The notes: generated by a model not told the origin, from the letters alone. Positions 36,959 to 50,005 are shown, counted from the first letter of the stretch. The stretch: DNA of 64,000 nt from Streptomyces anulatus (GCF_000721175.1 NZ_JOEZ01000007.1:496001-560000), one strand, 5' to 3'. Translations and numbers: made by a program.

Positions 36959-37732
36959 ATGACGACGATCACGGACACGACCAGCGGCAGGACCGACAGT
37001 ACGGCGAACGGCAGCGCGAACGGCAGCGCGAACGGCACGGCGACGCGCGGGCAGTACCGCAGGCCCGACGCGGCGGACCGCCGCACGGCCGGCTCCGGGG
37101 GAGCGCCCGTGGGCAGGGTCTCCGTGGCGGTGTACGCGGAGGACCTGATCCTGCAGACCGGCATGATCCACCAACTGCGCGTGCGGCCCGAGATAGAACT
37201 GCTGCCGGAGGCCGAGGCGGACCGGGCCCAGGTCTCCCTGGTCGTGGTGGACATGGTGGACGAGCCCACCGTCCAGCTTCTGCACCGCCTCCAGCGCAAC
37301 ACCTCCACCCGCACCGGACTGGTCGTGGGGTTCTTCGAGTCGGGCGCCCTCCAGACCATGATCGAGTGCGGGGTCGCCGCCGTCCTCCGGCGCGGTGAGG
37401 CCGACCAGGACCGGCTCGTCCATCTGGTGCGGGCGATGGCCAACGGCGAGGGCGTCCTGCCGGGCGATCTGCTCGGCAAGCTCCTCGACCACGTCAGCTC
37501 CCTCCAGCGGACGGTCCTCGACCCCCGCGGGCTCACGCTCTCCACCCTCACCGCGCGCGAGGCGGAGATGATCCGGCTGGTCTCGGAGGGCTGCGACACC
37601 GCGGAGATCGCGCAGAAGACCTCGTACTCCGAACGCACCGTCAAGAACGTGCTGCACGAGGTCGCGACCCGGCTCGAACTGCGCAACCGGGCCCATGCGG
37701 TGGGTTACGCGATGAGGCACGGGCTCATCTGA
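36959..37732 (+). CDS. LuxR-family regulator with atypical receiver domain
   Basis: 257 residues from ATG 36959. A low-complexity N-terminus with NGSANGSANG repeats precedes a receiver-like domain (VSVAVYAEDLILQTGMIHQL) and a LuxR helix-turn-helix (LTAREAEMIRLVSEG, TAEIAQKTSYSERTVKNVL). The supposed phospho-acceptor segment reads SLVVVDMVDEPT instead of the usual Asp followed by MP, and the switch Lys is Arg (VLRRGEA). Phosphorylation is therefore doubtful, and no kinase is adjacent. Placed between the two halves of the CIS cluster, it is a good candidate for the local regulator. Confidence 0.88.
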   Translation: MTTITDTTSGRTDSTANGSANGSANGTATRGQYRRPDAADRRTAGSGGAPVGRVSVAVYAEDLILQTGMIHQLRVRPEIELLPEAEADRAQVSLVVVDMVDEPTVQLLHRLQRNTSTRTGLVVGFFESGALQTMIECGVAAVLRRGEADQDRLVHLVRAMANGEGVLPGDLLGKLLDHVSSLQRTVLDPRGLTLSTLTAREAEMIRLVSEGCDTAEIAQKTSYSERTVKNVLHEVATRLELRNRAHAVGYAMRHGLI

Positions 37733-37811
37733 GGACCTGGCCACCCACCAGGACCTGGCCCGCCTCCATGCCTGGGTCCATCTCCACGCCCGGTCCGCCT
37801 CCACGCCCGGT

Positions 37812-37840
37812 CCGCCTCCGCGCCCGGCCGGCGGAGGCGG
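37812..37840. terminator. Hairpin terminator between convergent genes
   Basis: A 10-bp perfect stem CCGCCTCCGC/GCGGAGGCGG with a nine-base loop, 80 bases after the LuxR stop. Short tandem copies of a CCTCCACGCCCGGTCCG-like unit precede it (about 37770-37820). Confidence 0.6.
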
Positions 37841-37854
37841 ACCGGCCGGACCGG

Positions 37855-38133
37855 TCAGTGCTCCGGCGGCCGCGCGACGAAGACGAGACGCCCCTCGCGC
37901 TCGTCGACGGCCTGGCGGCGGGCCGCTGTGTGGGCGGGGTGCCCGCGCCCCCGCGCCAGATGCTTGCGGGCCTCCGCCGCCGGCAGCCGGGCGTCGACCT
38001 CGACCGGCAGCCGCCAGCCGTAGGGGAACGGCAGCACCGCGTCGGGACGGGCCTGTGCGGCCCGTCCGACGCCTCCCCGCCGGCCGGCTCCGGCACCACC
38101 GGCGGCCCGCTGCCCCGAGCGCGGTGCGCCCAC
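37855..38133 (-). CDS. Possible small hypothetical protein
   Basis: A 92-residue reverse-strand frame. The N-terminal third is Arg/Gly/Ala-rich and could be non-coding. The rest (AVLPFPYGWRLPVEVDARLP, EREGRLVFVARPPEH) has a plausible globular composition. There is no clear ribosome binding site, and I recognise no family. It may be a truncated gene. It would converge on the LuxR gene and share the terminator at 37812-37840. Confidence 0.33.
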   Translation of the reverse strand: MGAPRSGQRAAGGAGAGRRGGVGRAAQARPDAVLPFPYGWRLPVEVDARLPAAEARKHLARGRGHPAHTAARRQAVDEREGRLVFVARPPEH

Positions 38134-38249
38134 CGCCGCAAAGGGCAGCGGTCCCTTCCCCCGCTTCGGGTACTCGCGGCCTGTCCTTCGCCCCCGCGCG
38201 CGGGCGAAGCTGGCCGGTGGAGAGTCATCGACAGACTGTGAGGTGGGCC

Positions 38250-41494
<3,245 letters not shown>

Positions 41495-41498
<4 letters not shown>

Positions 41499-42199
41499 TC
41501 CACGAAGTCGACGAGGGGCTGCGGCTGCTGCTGGCCGAGGCCGGGCTGGAGGACAGCGGCGTCGACCTGGTCTTCGACGCCCCCACCAAGGACTGGTCCG
41601 CCCGCCGCAACGCCCCGACCATCAGCGTCTTCCTGCACGGCATCCGCGAGGACGCGGGCAGACGGCGCACCGGTACGGCCGAGACGCACGACGAGGGGGG
41701 CGTGGTCACCGGCTGGCGGGCCCCGCCGCGCTGGTTCGAGCTGACCTATCTGGTCACCGCCTGGACCAACCGCCCGCAGGACGAACACCGGCTGCTCTCA
41801 GAGGTGTTGCGCACCCTCGTCCGCTCCGACGTGCTGCCCGCCCGGATGCACACCGGCAGCCTCGCCGAACTCGGCCTGACCGTGGAGCTGGAGGCGGCGG
41901 GCCCGGGAGCCGGCGGACCGTCCGCCTCGGACGTCTGGTCGGCGCTCGGCGGCGAGCTGAAGGCCGCGATCGACCTGCGGGTCGTCGCACCGCTGGCCGG
42001 CGAGCGCACCCCCGCGGGACCGCCGGTCACCGAAGGACTCGTGATGAAGGCCGCACCGCACCTGGACGGCGACGGCGGCGGCCCCGGACGCCGGCTGCGC
42101 TACGACGGGGCGTCCGACCCGGGCGGGCAGGGTTTCGCCGCGCCCAGGGAAAGGCAGTTGCCGCCCGGCCGACGCAAGCGGGGGAACGCGGCACGATGA
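41495..42199 (+). CDS. Pvc16/DUF4255-like CIS tail terminator protein
   Basis: 234 residues from ATG 41495 (ATGA overlap with the propeller gene). It shows the DUF4255 pattern: an N-terminal helix MIHEVDEGLRLLLAEAG, VVFDAPTKDWSARRNAPTISVFL (written here with LVFDAP), RWFELTYLVTAWTNRPQDEHRLLSEVLRTL and the later LRVVAPL. Pvc16/Afp16 proteins cap the distal end of the tube and sheath and fix its length. The C-terminal ~40 residues are a basic low-complexity tail. It overlaps the ATPase gene by ATGA. Confidence 0.88.
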
Positions 42200-44334
42200 C
42201 CCTGGCACCACAGATCACCCACGGTCAGGGCCACCTGGCCGAAGTCGAGGAACCGGGCATCGGCGAACTCTGGGAGCGGCTCGGCCGCGTCGAGCAGCGG
42301 GTCCGGGAAGCCGTCGCCGCACGCCGGGCCGTCGACCCGGACCCCGACGACCCCTACCGTGGGCAGTACCTCACCCCCGAGGCCGCGGCCCGGATCCTGG
42401 ACACCCGCGACGCGTTCACTCCCGTACCGGCGTACGGGGCCGGAGCCGGTCCGGGCACTCCCGCCGCGGGCCGACTGGGCCGACTGGGCGAGCGGTTCGG
42501 CCTGGCACCGCTGGACGTCGAACTCCTCCTGGTCGCCCTGGCCCCCGACATCGACACCCGCTTCGAGCGGCTGTACGGCTACCTCAACGACGACCTCACC
42601 CGGCGCCGGCCCACCATCGGCCTGGCCCTGGAACTCTGCGGGCTGCCCGCAGCGGGCTCCGGCCGCTTCCGGTTCTCGCCGTCCGCCCCGCTCGTCGAGG
42701 GCGGCCTGCTGGAGATCGCGGACCCCGAACGCCCACTGCTCTCCCGGACCCTGCGCGTACCCGACCGGGTCACCGCACATCTCCTCGGCGACGACGAGAC
42801 CGACGGCCGGCTGCGCGGGCTCGTCCGGGAGGCCGCGCACCCGCGGGAGCCCGACGAGCGGCCCGAGATCCCCCGGATCGCGGCCGCCCTCGGCACCGGC
42901 AGCGGCCTGGTGCACCTCCTCGACCGGGGCGGCGACCCGCGCGGTCTCGCGGTCGAGGCACTGCACACGGTCGGCCGGCGCCCGCTGGTCGTCGACATCG
43001 CCGCACTCGCCGCCGCCACCGAACCGGCCCCACTCGTAAGGGCGTTGGCGACCGAGGCCCGCCTCGGCCACGCCGGGGTGATCCTCGGCCCGCTCGAAGC
43101 GCTCGCCCCCGAACGCCCCGAGGGGGCCCGGATCCTCGGCGCCCTGTGCGAGGCGCTCGTCTCCACGCCCCTCATCGCGTACGGAAAGAAGAACTGGGAC
43201 CCGCTGTGGACCGCGGAGAGCCCGGTGCCCGTCACCGTCCCGCCCCCCGGCCCCGGCGGTGCCGCCCGGCTGTGGCGGCGCGCGCTCGCCGAAGCGGGCC
43301 GGTCCGTCGGCCTGTCCGCCGCGCACGCGACCGCCGACGACGCGCTCATCGAGGCGGCCGCCGCCTACCGGCTCGACTCCGGCCAACTGCGCAGGGCCGC
43401 GACCGTCGCGTCCCGGCTCGCCGCCCTCGGTCCCCGGCCGGTGACCGCGGAGGACCTGCGCACGGCTGTCCGCGCCCAGAACGGCGCGGGCCTGGCGCGG
43501 CTCGCCCGCCGCATCGAACCCGCTGTCGGCTGGGACGACCTCGTGCTGCCTCCGGCGACCCGCACCCAGCTCTCCGAACTCGCCCTGCGCGCCCGCCACC
43601 GCGAGACGGTGCTCGGGCAGTGGCGGATGCGGCCGGGCGGAGGCCGGGGGAGAGGCGTCATCGCCCTGTTCGCCGGGGAGTCCGGCACCGGCAAGACCAT
43701 GTCCGCCGAGGTGATCGCCGCCGGACTGGGCATGGAGCTCTACGTCGTGGACCTGTCCACGGTGGTCGACAAGTACATCGGGGAGACCGAGAAGAACCTG
43801 GAGCGGATCTTCGTCGAGGCGTCCGACGTCAACGGCATCCTCCTGTTCGACGAGGCCGACGCGATCTTCGGCAAGCGGTCCCAGGTCAAGGACGCGCACG
43901 ACAAGCACGCCAACGTGGAGTCGGCCTACCTCCTCCAGCGCATGGAGTCCTTCGACGGCATCGCCGTGCTCACCACCAACCTCCGGGCCAACCTCGACGA
44001 GGCGTTCACCCGCCGCCTGGACGTGATCGCGGAGTTCCCGATGCCCGACGCCGAGCAGCGCCTGGCCCTGTGGGACCGCTGCCTGGGCCCGGCGATCCCG
44101 CGTGACCCCGCGCTCGACCTGGATTTCTGCGCGAACCGCTTCGAGCTGGCCGGCGGGTCGATCCGGGCCTGCGCGGTGACCGCCGCCTATCTCGCGGCGG
44201 AGTCCGGCGGCCCCCTGGCCATGGACCAGCTCGTCACGGCGGTGCTCCAGGAGTACCGCAAGCTGGGGCGGTTGGTGCTGGAGAGCGAGTTCGGGCCGTG
44301 GCTGGCGAAGGAGCGGGCGCGCGGGGGGCGGTAG
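42196..44334 (+). CDS. CIS-associated AAA+ ATPase (Afp15-like)
   Basis: 712 residues. An N-terminal ~430-residue helical region, as in winged-helix CIS ATPases, precedes one AAA+ domain: Walker A FAGESGTGKTMSAE, Walker B ILLFDEADAIFGKR, sensor 1 AVLTTNLRAN and an Arg-finger candidate in AFTRRLDVIAEFP. This class is found in nearly all extracellular or cytoplasmic CIS loci and is thought to aid assembly or disassembly of the particle. It is the last gene of the rightward CIS unit. Confidence 0.93.
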   Translation: MTLAPQITHGQGHLAEVEEPGIGELWERLGRVEQRVREAVAARRAVDPDPDDPYRGQYLTPEAAARILDTRDAFTPVPAYGAGAGPGTPAAGRLGRLGERFGLAPLDVELLLVALAPDIDTRFERLYGYLNDDLTRRRPTIGLALELCGLPAAGSGRFRFSPSAPLVEGGLLEIADPERPLLSRTLRVPDRVTAHLLGDDETDGRLRGLVREAAHPREPDERPEIPRIAAALGTGSGLVHLLDRGGDPRGLAVEALHTVGRRPLVVDIAALAAATEPAPLVRALATEARLGHAGVILGPLEALAPERPEGARILGALCEALVSTPLIAYGKKNWDPLWTAESPVPVTVPPPGPGGAARLWRRALAEAGRSVGLSAAHATADDALIEAAAAYRLDSGQLRRAATVASRLAALGPRPVTAEDLRTAVRAQNGAGLARLARRIEPAVGWDDLVLPPATRTQLSELALRARHRETVLGQWRMRPGGGRGRGVIALFAGESGTGKTMSAEVIAAGLGMELYVVDLSTVVDKYIGETEKNLERIFVEASDVNGILLFDEADAIFGKRSQVKDAHDKHANVESAYLLQRMESFDGIAVLTTNLRANLDEAFTRRLDVIAEFPMPDAEQRLALWDRCLGPAIPRDPALDLDFCANRFELAGGSIRACAVTAAYLAAESGGPLAMDQLVTAVLQEYRKLGRLVLESEFGPWLAKERARGGR

Positions 44335-44904
44335 GGAGTACCCCGGCAGCTGGAAGACACGGTCATGGGCGGTCCGCAAGGACGACACCCCGGACCGGGA
44401 CGGTCGCGCTGACGTGGCCGGCAGTGCGGTGACCGTACTGCTCCCCGTGTGGACCACCCGCACCTCCGTCGCGGTGACCTGGAAGTGCTTCATGCTTCCT
44501 TTGATCATGGGCATGACGGTGCCGCCGTCGGTGGACGGACCCCGGTGACAGAGCGTGCGTGTGTTCATCCGTAGGTGTGAATCACGGACACGGCGGCGTG
44601 CGCGCCGCCCGGCCCACTCCGGCGCGGGGCCCGCCGGCCGGAGGCGGTGAACACGGAGCCCGCCCGCTGTCGCCGTGTCCGGCCGGCCGGATGTGCGGCG
44701 AGCGCCGGCGCGGCTCGTCCGTGGACCGCCCGGATACGTATAGGTGATCGGGTCGTTCCGGATATTGGGGACCGGGCGCGCCTCGTACGGTGATATCACC
44801 TGAAAACGGTGGATCCGACGCGAGGGAACTCAGCCCTACCAGCGCGCATTCGTCGTAGCCCGCGCCGGCAGGGCAGGAAACCGCGACACCGAGGAGATGG
44901 CGTC
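44335..44904. promoter_or_regulatory. 570-bp intergenic region with palindrome GGTGATATCACC
   Basis: No confident gene. The reverse strand from 44514 leftwards has a coding-like frame starting MPMIKGSMKHFQVTATEVRV that runs into the 3' end of the ATPase gene; it may be a gene remnant. A 10-bp inverted repeat GGACACGGCG/CGCCGTGTCC lies at 44586-44595 and 44671-44680. The perfect 12-bp palindrome GGTGATATCACC at 44789-44800, with a half-site GGTGATC near 44742, looks like an operator for the next gene. Confidence 0.4.
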
Positions 44905-45228
44905 ATGACCGAGCTCTACTTCCAGGTCAATGTCCCCACCAGGAACTCTGGGCAGCCCGAGCGGTGCGGCCTGCACGTCTTCACCGGGTCCGCCGAAACC
45001 GAGTCGGATGCCCTGCGCATCGCGCGCGAGGCGTGCGACGCGGCGGTTGCCGCACAGAAGGCGGGCTTCGCCATCCCGCGCCGTCGCCCGGACGGCTGGG
45101 GAGCACGCGGGGTGCGCTCCGGTTGGGTGTTCGACTGGACCGCGGCGACCGTGGCCGTCTGGGATCACGACAGGAGCTTCAGGGCCGGCCGGTCTCCTCT
45201 GCCCCTGTGGGACGGGTGCCCCAGGTAG
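44905..45228 (+). CDS. Small hypothetical protein
   Basis: 107 residues from ATG 44905, preceded by GAGGAG eight bases away. It begins TELYFQVNVPTRNSGQPERC and has a short middle helix (ESDALRIAREACDAAVAAQKAG) and the end WVFDWTAATVAVWDHDRSF. No family recognised; composition and codon use are those of a real soluble protein of mixed alpha/beta type. It converges on the large LuxR gene with 28 bases between the stops. Confidence 0.75.
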   Translation: MTELYFQVNVPTRNSGQPERCGLHVFTGSAETESDALRIAREACDAAVAAQKAGFAIPRRRPDGWGARGVRSGWVFDWTAATVAVWDHDRSFRAGRSPLPLWDGCPR

Positions 45229-45256
45229 CGGGCGGCGGTTCGTCGCGGAGGCGCCC

Positions 45257-48052
45257 TCAAGGCGTCTCTCCCAGCCGGTGGGCCAGGTCGCGGCGGGAGA
45301 GTGCGCCGGTCTTGCGCATGGCGCCGGCGATGTGCTGCTCCACGGTCCGTGGGGAGAGGTGCAAGGTCGCGGCGATCTCCCGGTTGGTCAGGCCGGAGGA
45401 CGCAAGCTGTGCGACCTCCGCCTCCCGGGGGGACAGCTGGTCGGTGTGCGACGGGCGTCCGGGAGGGCGGCCCTTCCTGGCCGGCTGTCGTGTGCGCAGC
45501 AGGGCTCTGGCCCGCGTCGCGTCCCAGACGGCCCCCAGGTCGGTGAAGTGCTGTGCGCAGGATTCCAGTTCGGTGATCGCCGACCTGGTGGCGGCGTGGT
45601 CCGGCGGCGGGTCCGTCGAGGCGGCGGTGGACCCGCTCGCTGCAACCGAGCCGGAGTTTTCCGTGGTGTCCGTGGTGTCCGCCGCGAGTACGCAGCGCAC
45701 GGCGCCCTCTGTGGTCAGTGCCTGGGCGTAAGGGCGGGGAAGCTCCGCGTAGGCCGCCGAGGCCTTCCGGTACGACTCCGCAGCCGTCAGCAGACCACTT
45801 CGCCGCCCCTGCGCCAGGGCTTCGCTTTCGGCGAGTACGGCCTCGCTCCATACCAGCGCGGCTCTGGCGGCGGGGGCGTCAGCTTCTCCGAGGCCCCGGG
45901 AGAAATCCCGGACCATGGCGTGCGCCGCGGTCGTGTCGCCCGCGCGCGCCAGTGCCTCCACGGCCCACGGTGCGAGTTCCGCGGCCCATGGCCACACCCC
46001 CTTGTCGGCCACCACCCTCCAGGCCGCACGCGCCTGTTCCGCCGCGGCCGTCACCTCTTGGCGGGCCAGCGTCAGGCGGATCACGGCGCCGGCCGCTGTC
46101 GCGCCCAGGGGCACCGGCAGGTTCTCCGTCCCGAACGTCCCCCGCTGGGACAGCCAAGCCCTGGCCTCTCCCCAGTCCCCCTGGGCGACGGCGAGCAGGC
46201 CGCGTACGACGTAGGCGTCGGAGGCGATGAAGGGCATGTCGGCGGTGGCGGTGATGAAGTCCTCGCACCGCTTGGCCAGGCCCAGCCACTGGCCGGTCCA
46301 CCACGCCCGCAGCAGCAGCGTCCCCAGCGCACCGTGCTCGGTATACGGCGCGCCGGTCTGCGCGGACAGCTCGCGTCCCTCCGCCAGCAGGTCGTCCACC
46401 CGCCCGTAGAAGCCGAGCCAGACCGCGGAGTCCGCCGCGTTGCACAGACCGCGTGCGGCCTGCCGGGCGCATGCGGGGTCCGTGCTCTTCACGGGCAACT
46501 GCTCCACCAGGTCCCACGCTTCGGGGTCGGCCCAGCTCATGGCGAGTCCCACATGGTTGGCCAGGACCGCCGTACGCATGGCTTCGTCCCCGCTGTCGTC
46601 CGCGGCGGCCTTTGCCTTGATCAGCCATCCCTGGTGCACGTCGAGGGAGGGGCCCGGCCAGTAGGGGGTGACCAGTGCCGCCATGGCGCGTGCGGCCAGG
46701 GCGGACCGGACCTCGCGCAGTTCGGCGGCGGCGATCTCCAGCACCCGCCAGCCCTCGGCGAACCGCCCCATCTGGTTGGACAGCATCAGCCCCAGGTCGA
46801 GCCGCAGCTCTCCGCGTACGGCAGGGGGAAGGGCCGCGTCCTGCACGATCTGCGCGAGCACCTCCACGGTCTGGTCCGAGCGCAGCCCGGTCACCGCGTT
46901 GCGGGCCAGTAGCGGCGCCAGCCGGGCCCGGGCCTGCGGGGGGATGCCGGGTGTGGCGAGCGTCCGCTCCAGGAGGGTGATCGCCTGCTGGTGCCGGCCC
47001 GACGACGCCGCCGACTCGGCCGCCTTCTCCACCGCCCTGAGCCATCTGCGGTACTCGCCGGCCGCCCTGTGGTGCTCGCCCACGGCGGCCCATGCCACGG
47101 GCTGTCTGCGGCTGAGCACATACGCCGCCCGCCGGTGCAGGTCCTGGCGTACGGGTCCGGGCACGGTGGCGCGTACCGCCGAAGCGGCCAGCGGGACCGC
47201 GAAGCCGTAGCGGCCCTCGCCCAGCTCGGCCAGGGCCGCGCCTTCCAGGGCCCGCAGCAGTGCGCCGCCTCCCGGTACGGTCCCGAGCCCTGACACCGCG
47301 ATCAGTTCGTCACGGTCGGCGGGCCCGTCGAGGACGGCGGCGGCCCAGACCAGCGGTCGGTGCGCCGGGGACAACGCGTACGTGCGGCTCAGCACCAGCT
47401 CCGCCAGACGGGCCGGCACACCGGCCGCATCCACCTCGGCGGCCGTGCCGGCGAAGGCCGGCCGCTGTTCCCGCAGCATGGCCAGCAGATCGACGACCGC
47501 CCGGGGTACTCCGCCGGTGCGCTCGTGCAGCCTGCTCACGGCCTCGACCGTGCAGCTGTCGCCCAGGGCCTCCGCAGCCGCCCGACGGACGTGTTCCTCG
47601 TCCCAGGGCACGAGCCGCTCCCTGAGCACCGTCAGCCGGAAGGGATACGTCATGGCCGAACCGCCCAGCGGCAGCCCGGGAACGGGGAGTTCCTCGGGAC
47701 GATAGGTCACCGCGGCCGCCGAGCCCGGCCTCAGTCCCTCCAGCACCCGGCGCAGCCGCCTCAGCTCGTCCTCGTCCGCCCGGTGGACGTCGTCCACCAG
47801 CAGCAGGGTCGGCTTCTGCCAGAGCCCGTCCTCTTCCGGCCGCCCGTCGCCTCCGCACCGCCACCACAGCCGGGCCACGTCGGGCGTCTCGGGCAGGCCG
47901 GCCAGTTCGTGGAGCAGATGGCTCTTCCCCAGGCCGGCGGAGCCTTCGACGAACAGCAGCACCGGCTCGGCGTGCCGGTCGGCGAAAGCATGGGCCAGGG
48001 AGCGCAGGGCAGAACCACGTGTCGCGATCACGTCGCCGCCCTCGCTCTTCAT
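45257..48052 (-). CDS. Large ATP-binding LuxR-family regulator (LAL/AAA type)
   Basis: 931 residues from ATG 48052. An N-terminal P-loop domain (Walker A VEGSAGLGKSHLL near residue 35; Walker B LLLVDDVHRAD near 85), a long helical-repeat middle, and a C-terminal LuxR helix-turn-helix (LSPREAEVAQLASSG, REIAATLHLSPRTVEQHI). Such regulators respond to ligands and often control secondary metabolism or, in related Streptomyces loci, lie beside the CIS genes. It is therefore a candidate regulator of the injection system. It reads toward the CIS cluster. Confidence 0.92.
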   Translation of the reverse strand: MKSEGGDVIATRGSALRSLAHAFADRHAEPVLLFVEGSAGLGKSHLLHELAGLPETPDVARLWWRCGGDGRPEEDGLWQKPTLLLVDDVHRADEDELRRLRRVLEGLRPGSAAAVTYRPEELPVPGLPLGGSAMTYPFRLTVLRERLVPWDEEHVRRAAAEALGDSCTVEAVSRLHERTGGVPRAVVDLLAMLREQRPAFAGTAAEVDAAGVPARLAELVLSRTYALSPAHRPLVWAAAVLDGPADRDELIAVSGLGTVPGGGALLRALEGAALAELGEGRYGFAVPLAASAVRATVPGPVRQDLHRRAAYVLSRRQPVAWAAVGEHHRAAGEYRRWLRAVEKAAESAASSGRHQQAITLLERTLATPGIPPQARARLAPLLARNAVTGLRSDQTVEVLAQIVQDAALPPAVRGELRLDLGLMLSNQMGRFAEGWRVLEIAAAELREVRSALAARAMAALVTPYWPGPSLDVHQGWLIKAKAAADDSGDEAMRTAVLANHVGLAMSWADPEAWDLVEQLPVKSTDPACARQAARGLCNAADSAVWLGFYGRVDDLLAEGRELSAQTGAPYTEHGALGTLLLRAWWTGQWLGLAKRCEDFITATADMPFIASDAYVVRGLLAVAQGDWGEARAWLSQRGTFGTENLPVPLGATAAGAVIRLTLARQEVTAAAEQARAAWRVVADKGVWPWAAELAPWAVEALARAGDTTAAHAMVRDFSRGLGEADAPAARAALVWSEAVLAESEALAQGRRSGLLTAAESYRKASAAYAELPRPYAQALTTEGAVRCVLAADTTDTTENSGSVAASGSTAASTDPPPDHAATRSAITELESCAQHFTDLGAVWDATRARALLRTRQPARKGRPPGRPSHTDQLSPREAEVAQLASSGLTNREIAATLHLSPRTVEQHIAGAMRKTGALSRRDLAHRLGETP

Positions 48053-48454
48053 CTTCCTTATTCTCGGTGAACGACGACGGACCGCACATCTTTACGGGCA
48101 GTCGCCTGCGGTCACTTTCCGCGCACGTCCCGGCCCCGCGCACGCTCAGGCCCCGCGCACGCTCAGGCCCCGCGCGGGCCCGGGCATGCGGAGGATCCAT
48201 CGGCGATACGGCGTGCAGCGGAGCACGCCCGGCCGACTGCTGATAAGCAGGACGCGGTGCCATTCCGGCTGGGACCCCGAATGGCGGCGCGCGCAGGTTC
48301 CTTCCGCAAGCCCGGTCACCGCCGCCCGAAGCTATGCCAACCCTGCGCTCCCCATACATCCGGGAGGCGGAATCACGGATACCCGATCAACGTCCCGGGC
48401 GGCCCGCACCACGACGGGACTCCGGCCCACAACGCGCTGGTCAGGGCCTACGTA
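48053..48454 (-). promoter_or_regulatory. 402-bp intergenic region with 17-bp direct repeats
   Basis: No gene seen. A 17-base unit GGCCCCGCGCACGCTCA occurs twice in tandem (48132-48148, 48149-48165) with a third partial copy to 48180. It lies about 80-130 bases upstream of the large LuxR gene and could be an iterated binding site for it or another regulator. The part next to 48454 lies just downstream of the sdaA stop; I see no strong hairpin there. Confidence 0.4.
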
Positions 48455-49840
48455 CTAGCACTCGATGATGTTCACCGCGAGGCCGCCCCGCGCGGTCTCC
48501 TTGTACTTGACGCTCATGTCGGCCCCGGTCTCCTTCATGGTCTTGATGACCTTGTCGAGGGAGACCTTGTGGCTGCCGTCGCCCCGCAGCGCCATCCGCG
48601 CCGCGGTGACCGCCTTGACCGCCGCCATGCCGTTGCGCTCGATGCACGGGATCTGGACGAGGCCGCCGACCGGGTCGCAGGTCAGGCCCAGGTTGTGCTC
48701 CATGCCGATCTCGGCGGCGTTCTCCACCTGCTCGGGGGAGCCGCCGAGGACCTCGGCCAGGGCGCCGGCCGCCATCGAGCAGGCGGAGCCCACCTCACCC
48801 TGGCAGCCGACCTCGGCGCCGGAGATCGAGGCGTTCTCCTTGAACAGCATGCCGATCGCTCCGGCCGCGAGGAGGAAGCGCACGACGCTGTCCTCCTTCT
48901 CGGTCTCGGTGCAGCCGCCGGCCGCGAAGTTCATGTAGTAGTGCAGGACGGCGGGGATGATGCCCGCCGCGCCGTTGGTGGGGGCGGTGACGACGCGGCC
49001 GCCCGCCGCGTTCTCCTCGTTGACCGCCATCGCGTAGAGGGTGATCCACTCCATCGCGTGGGCCTGCGGGTCACCCTCGGCGCGCAGCTGGCGGGCGGAG
49101 TTCGCGGCGCGGCGGCGGACCTTGAGGCCGCCGGGGAGGATGCCCTCGCGGGACATGCCGCGCGAGACGCAGGCCTGCATGACGCGCCAGATGTCCAGCA
49201 GCCCGGAGCGGATCTCCGCCTCGGTGCGCCAGGCCAGCTCGTTCTCCAGCATCAACGAGGAGATGGAGAGGCCGGTCTCGCGGGACAGCCGCAGCAGCTC
49301 GTCGCCGGTGCGGAACGGGTGCCGCAGGACGGTGTCGTCCGGGACGATCGGGTTCTCCCCGGCCACCGCGTCCTCGTCCACGACGAAGCCGCCGCCGACC
49401 GAGTAGTACGTCTTCTCCAGGACCGGCGCGCCCTCGGTGTCGTACGCGAAGATCGTCATGCCGTTGGCGTGGTACGGGAGCGCCTTGCGGCGGTGCAGGA
49501 CCAGGTCCGCGTCGAAGTCGAACGGGATCTCGTGCATGCCCAGCAGGTTGATCCTGCCGCTGCCGCGGATCTCCTCGACCCGGCCGTCGGCGGACTCCAC
49601 GTCCACGGTCTGGGGCGACTCGCCCTCCAGGCCGAGCAGGACCGCCTTGGGCGTGCCGTGCCCGTGGCCGGTCGCGCCGAGGGAGCCGTACAGCTCGGCC
49701 CGTATCGAGGCGGTGTGCGCGAGCAGGCCCTCGTTCTTCAGGCGGCGCGCGAACATCCGGGCGGCGCGCATCGGGCCCACCGTGTGGGAGCTGGACGGGC
49801 CGATGCCGACCGAGAAGAGGTCGAAGACCGAGATGGCCAC
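48455..49840 (-). CDS. sdaA: L-serine ammonia-lyase (serine dehydratase), iron-sulfur type
   Basis: 461 residues, single-chain form. The N-terminal domain has [20 protein letters not shown]. The catalytic domain carries the cluster-binding region [20 protein letters not shown] and [19 protein letters not shown]. It converts L-serine to pyruvate and ammonia. The last residue is Cys (NIIEC); in the related Legionella enzyme the C-terminal Cys folds into the active site and ligates the 4Fe-4S cluster, so the same self-capping is likely here. It follows glyA by 194 bp and completes a glycine-to-pyruvate route with the riboswitch-controlled genes. Confidence 0.95.
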   Translation of the reverse strand: MAISVFDLFSVGIGPSSSHTVGPMRAARMFARRLKNEGLLAHTASIRAELYGSLGATGHGHGTPKAVLLGLEGESPQTVDVESADGRVEEIRGSGRINLLGMHEIPFDFDADLVLHRRKALPYHANGMTIFAYDTEGAPVLEKTYYSVGGGFVVDEDAVAGENPIVPDDTVLRHPFRTGDELLRLSRETGLSISSLMLENELAWRTEAEIRSGLLDIWRVMQACVSRGMSREGILPGGLKVRRRAANSARQLRAEGDPQAHAMEWITLYAMAVNEENAAGGRVVTAPTNGAAGIIPAVLHYYMNFAAGGCTETEKEDSVVRFLLAAGAIGMLFKENASISGAEVGCQGEVGSACSMAAGALAEVLGGSPEQVENAAEIGMEHNLGLTCDPVGGLVQIPCIERNGMAAVKAVTAARMALRGDGSHKVSLDKVIKTMKETGADMSVKYKETARGGLAVNIIEC

Positions 49841-49963
49841 GGAAATACTCCTTGGGGTTGGAAGACGCCGTTGTCTGCCTGGGTGGTGCGGGAACGGGCC
49901 GGGTGGTGCGGAACGGGCCGGGGTGGGGCCCGCGGGGCGAACGGTGGAGCGGGGGACACGGGT

Positions 49964-50005
49964 CGGGGCACCACGCTCACCCTGTTCAGTGTGCGCGGTG
50001 CCCCG
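49964..50005 (-). terminator. Hairpin after glyA
   Basis: A 9-bp perfect stem CGGGGCACC/GGTGCCCCG with a 24-base loop, 30 bases past the glyA stop. It may end or attenuate the glycine-cleavage transcript before sdaA, which would then use a promoter in 49841-49960. Confidence 0.55.

Noticed and set aside
42100..44799. Very long reverse-strand open frame (about 900 codons) across the CIS ATPase and cap genes
   Set aside because: It is the mirror frame of strongly coding forward genes in GC-rich DNA; the product is low-complexity and has no recognisable domains. Only its first ~60 codons outside the ATPase gene are considered as a possible remnant.
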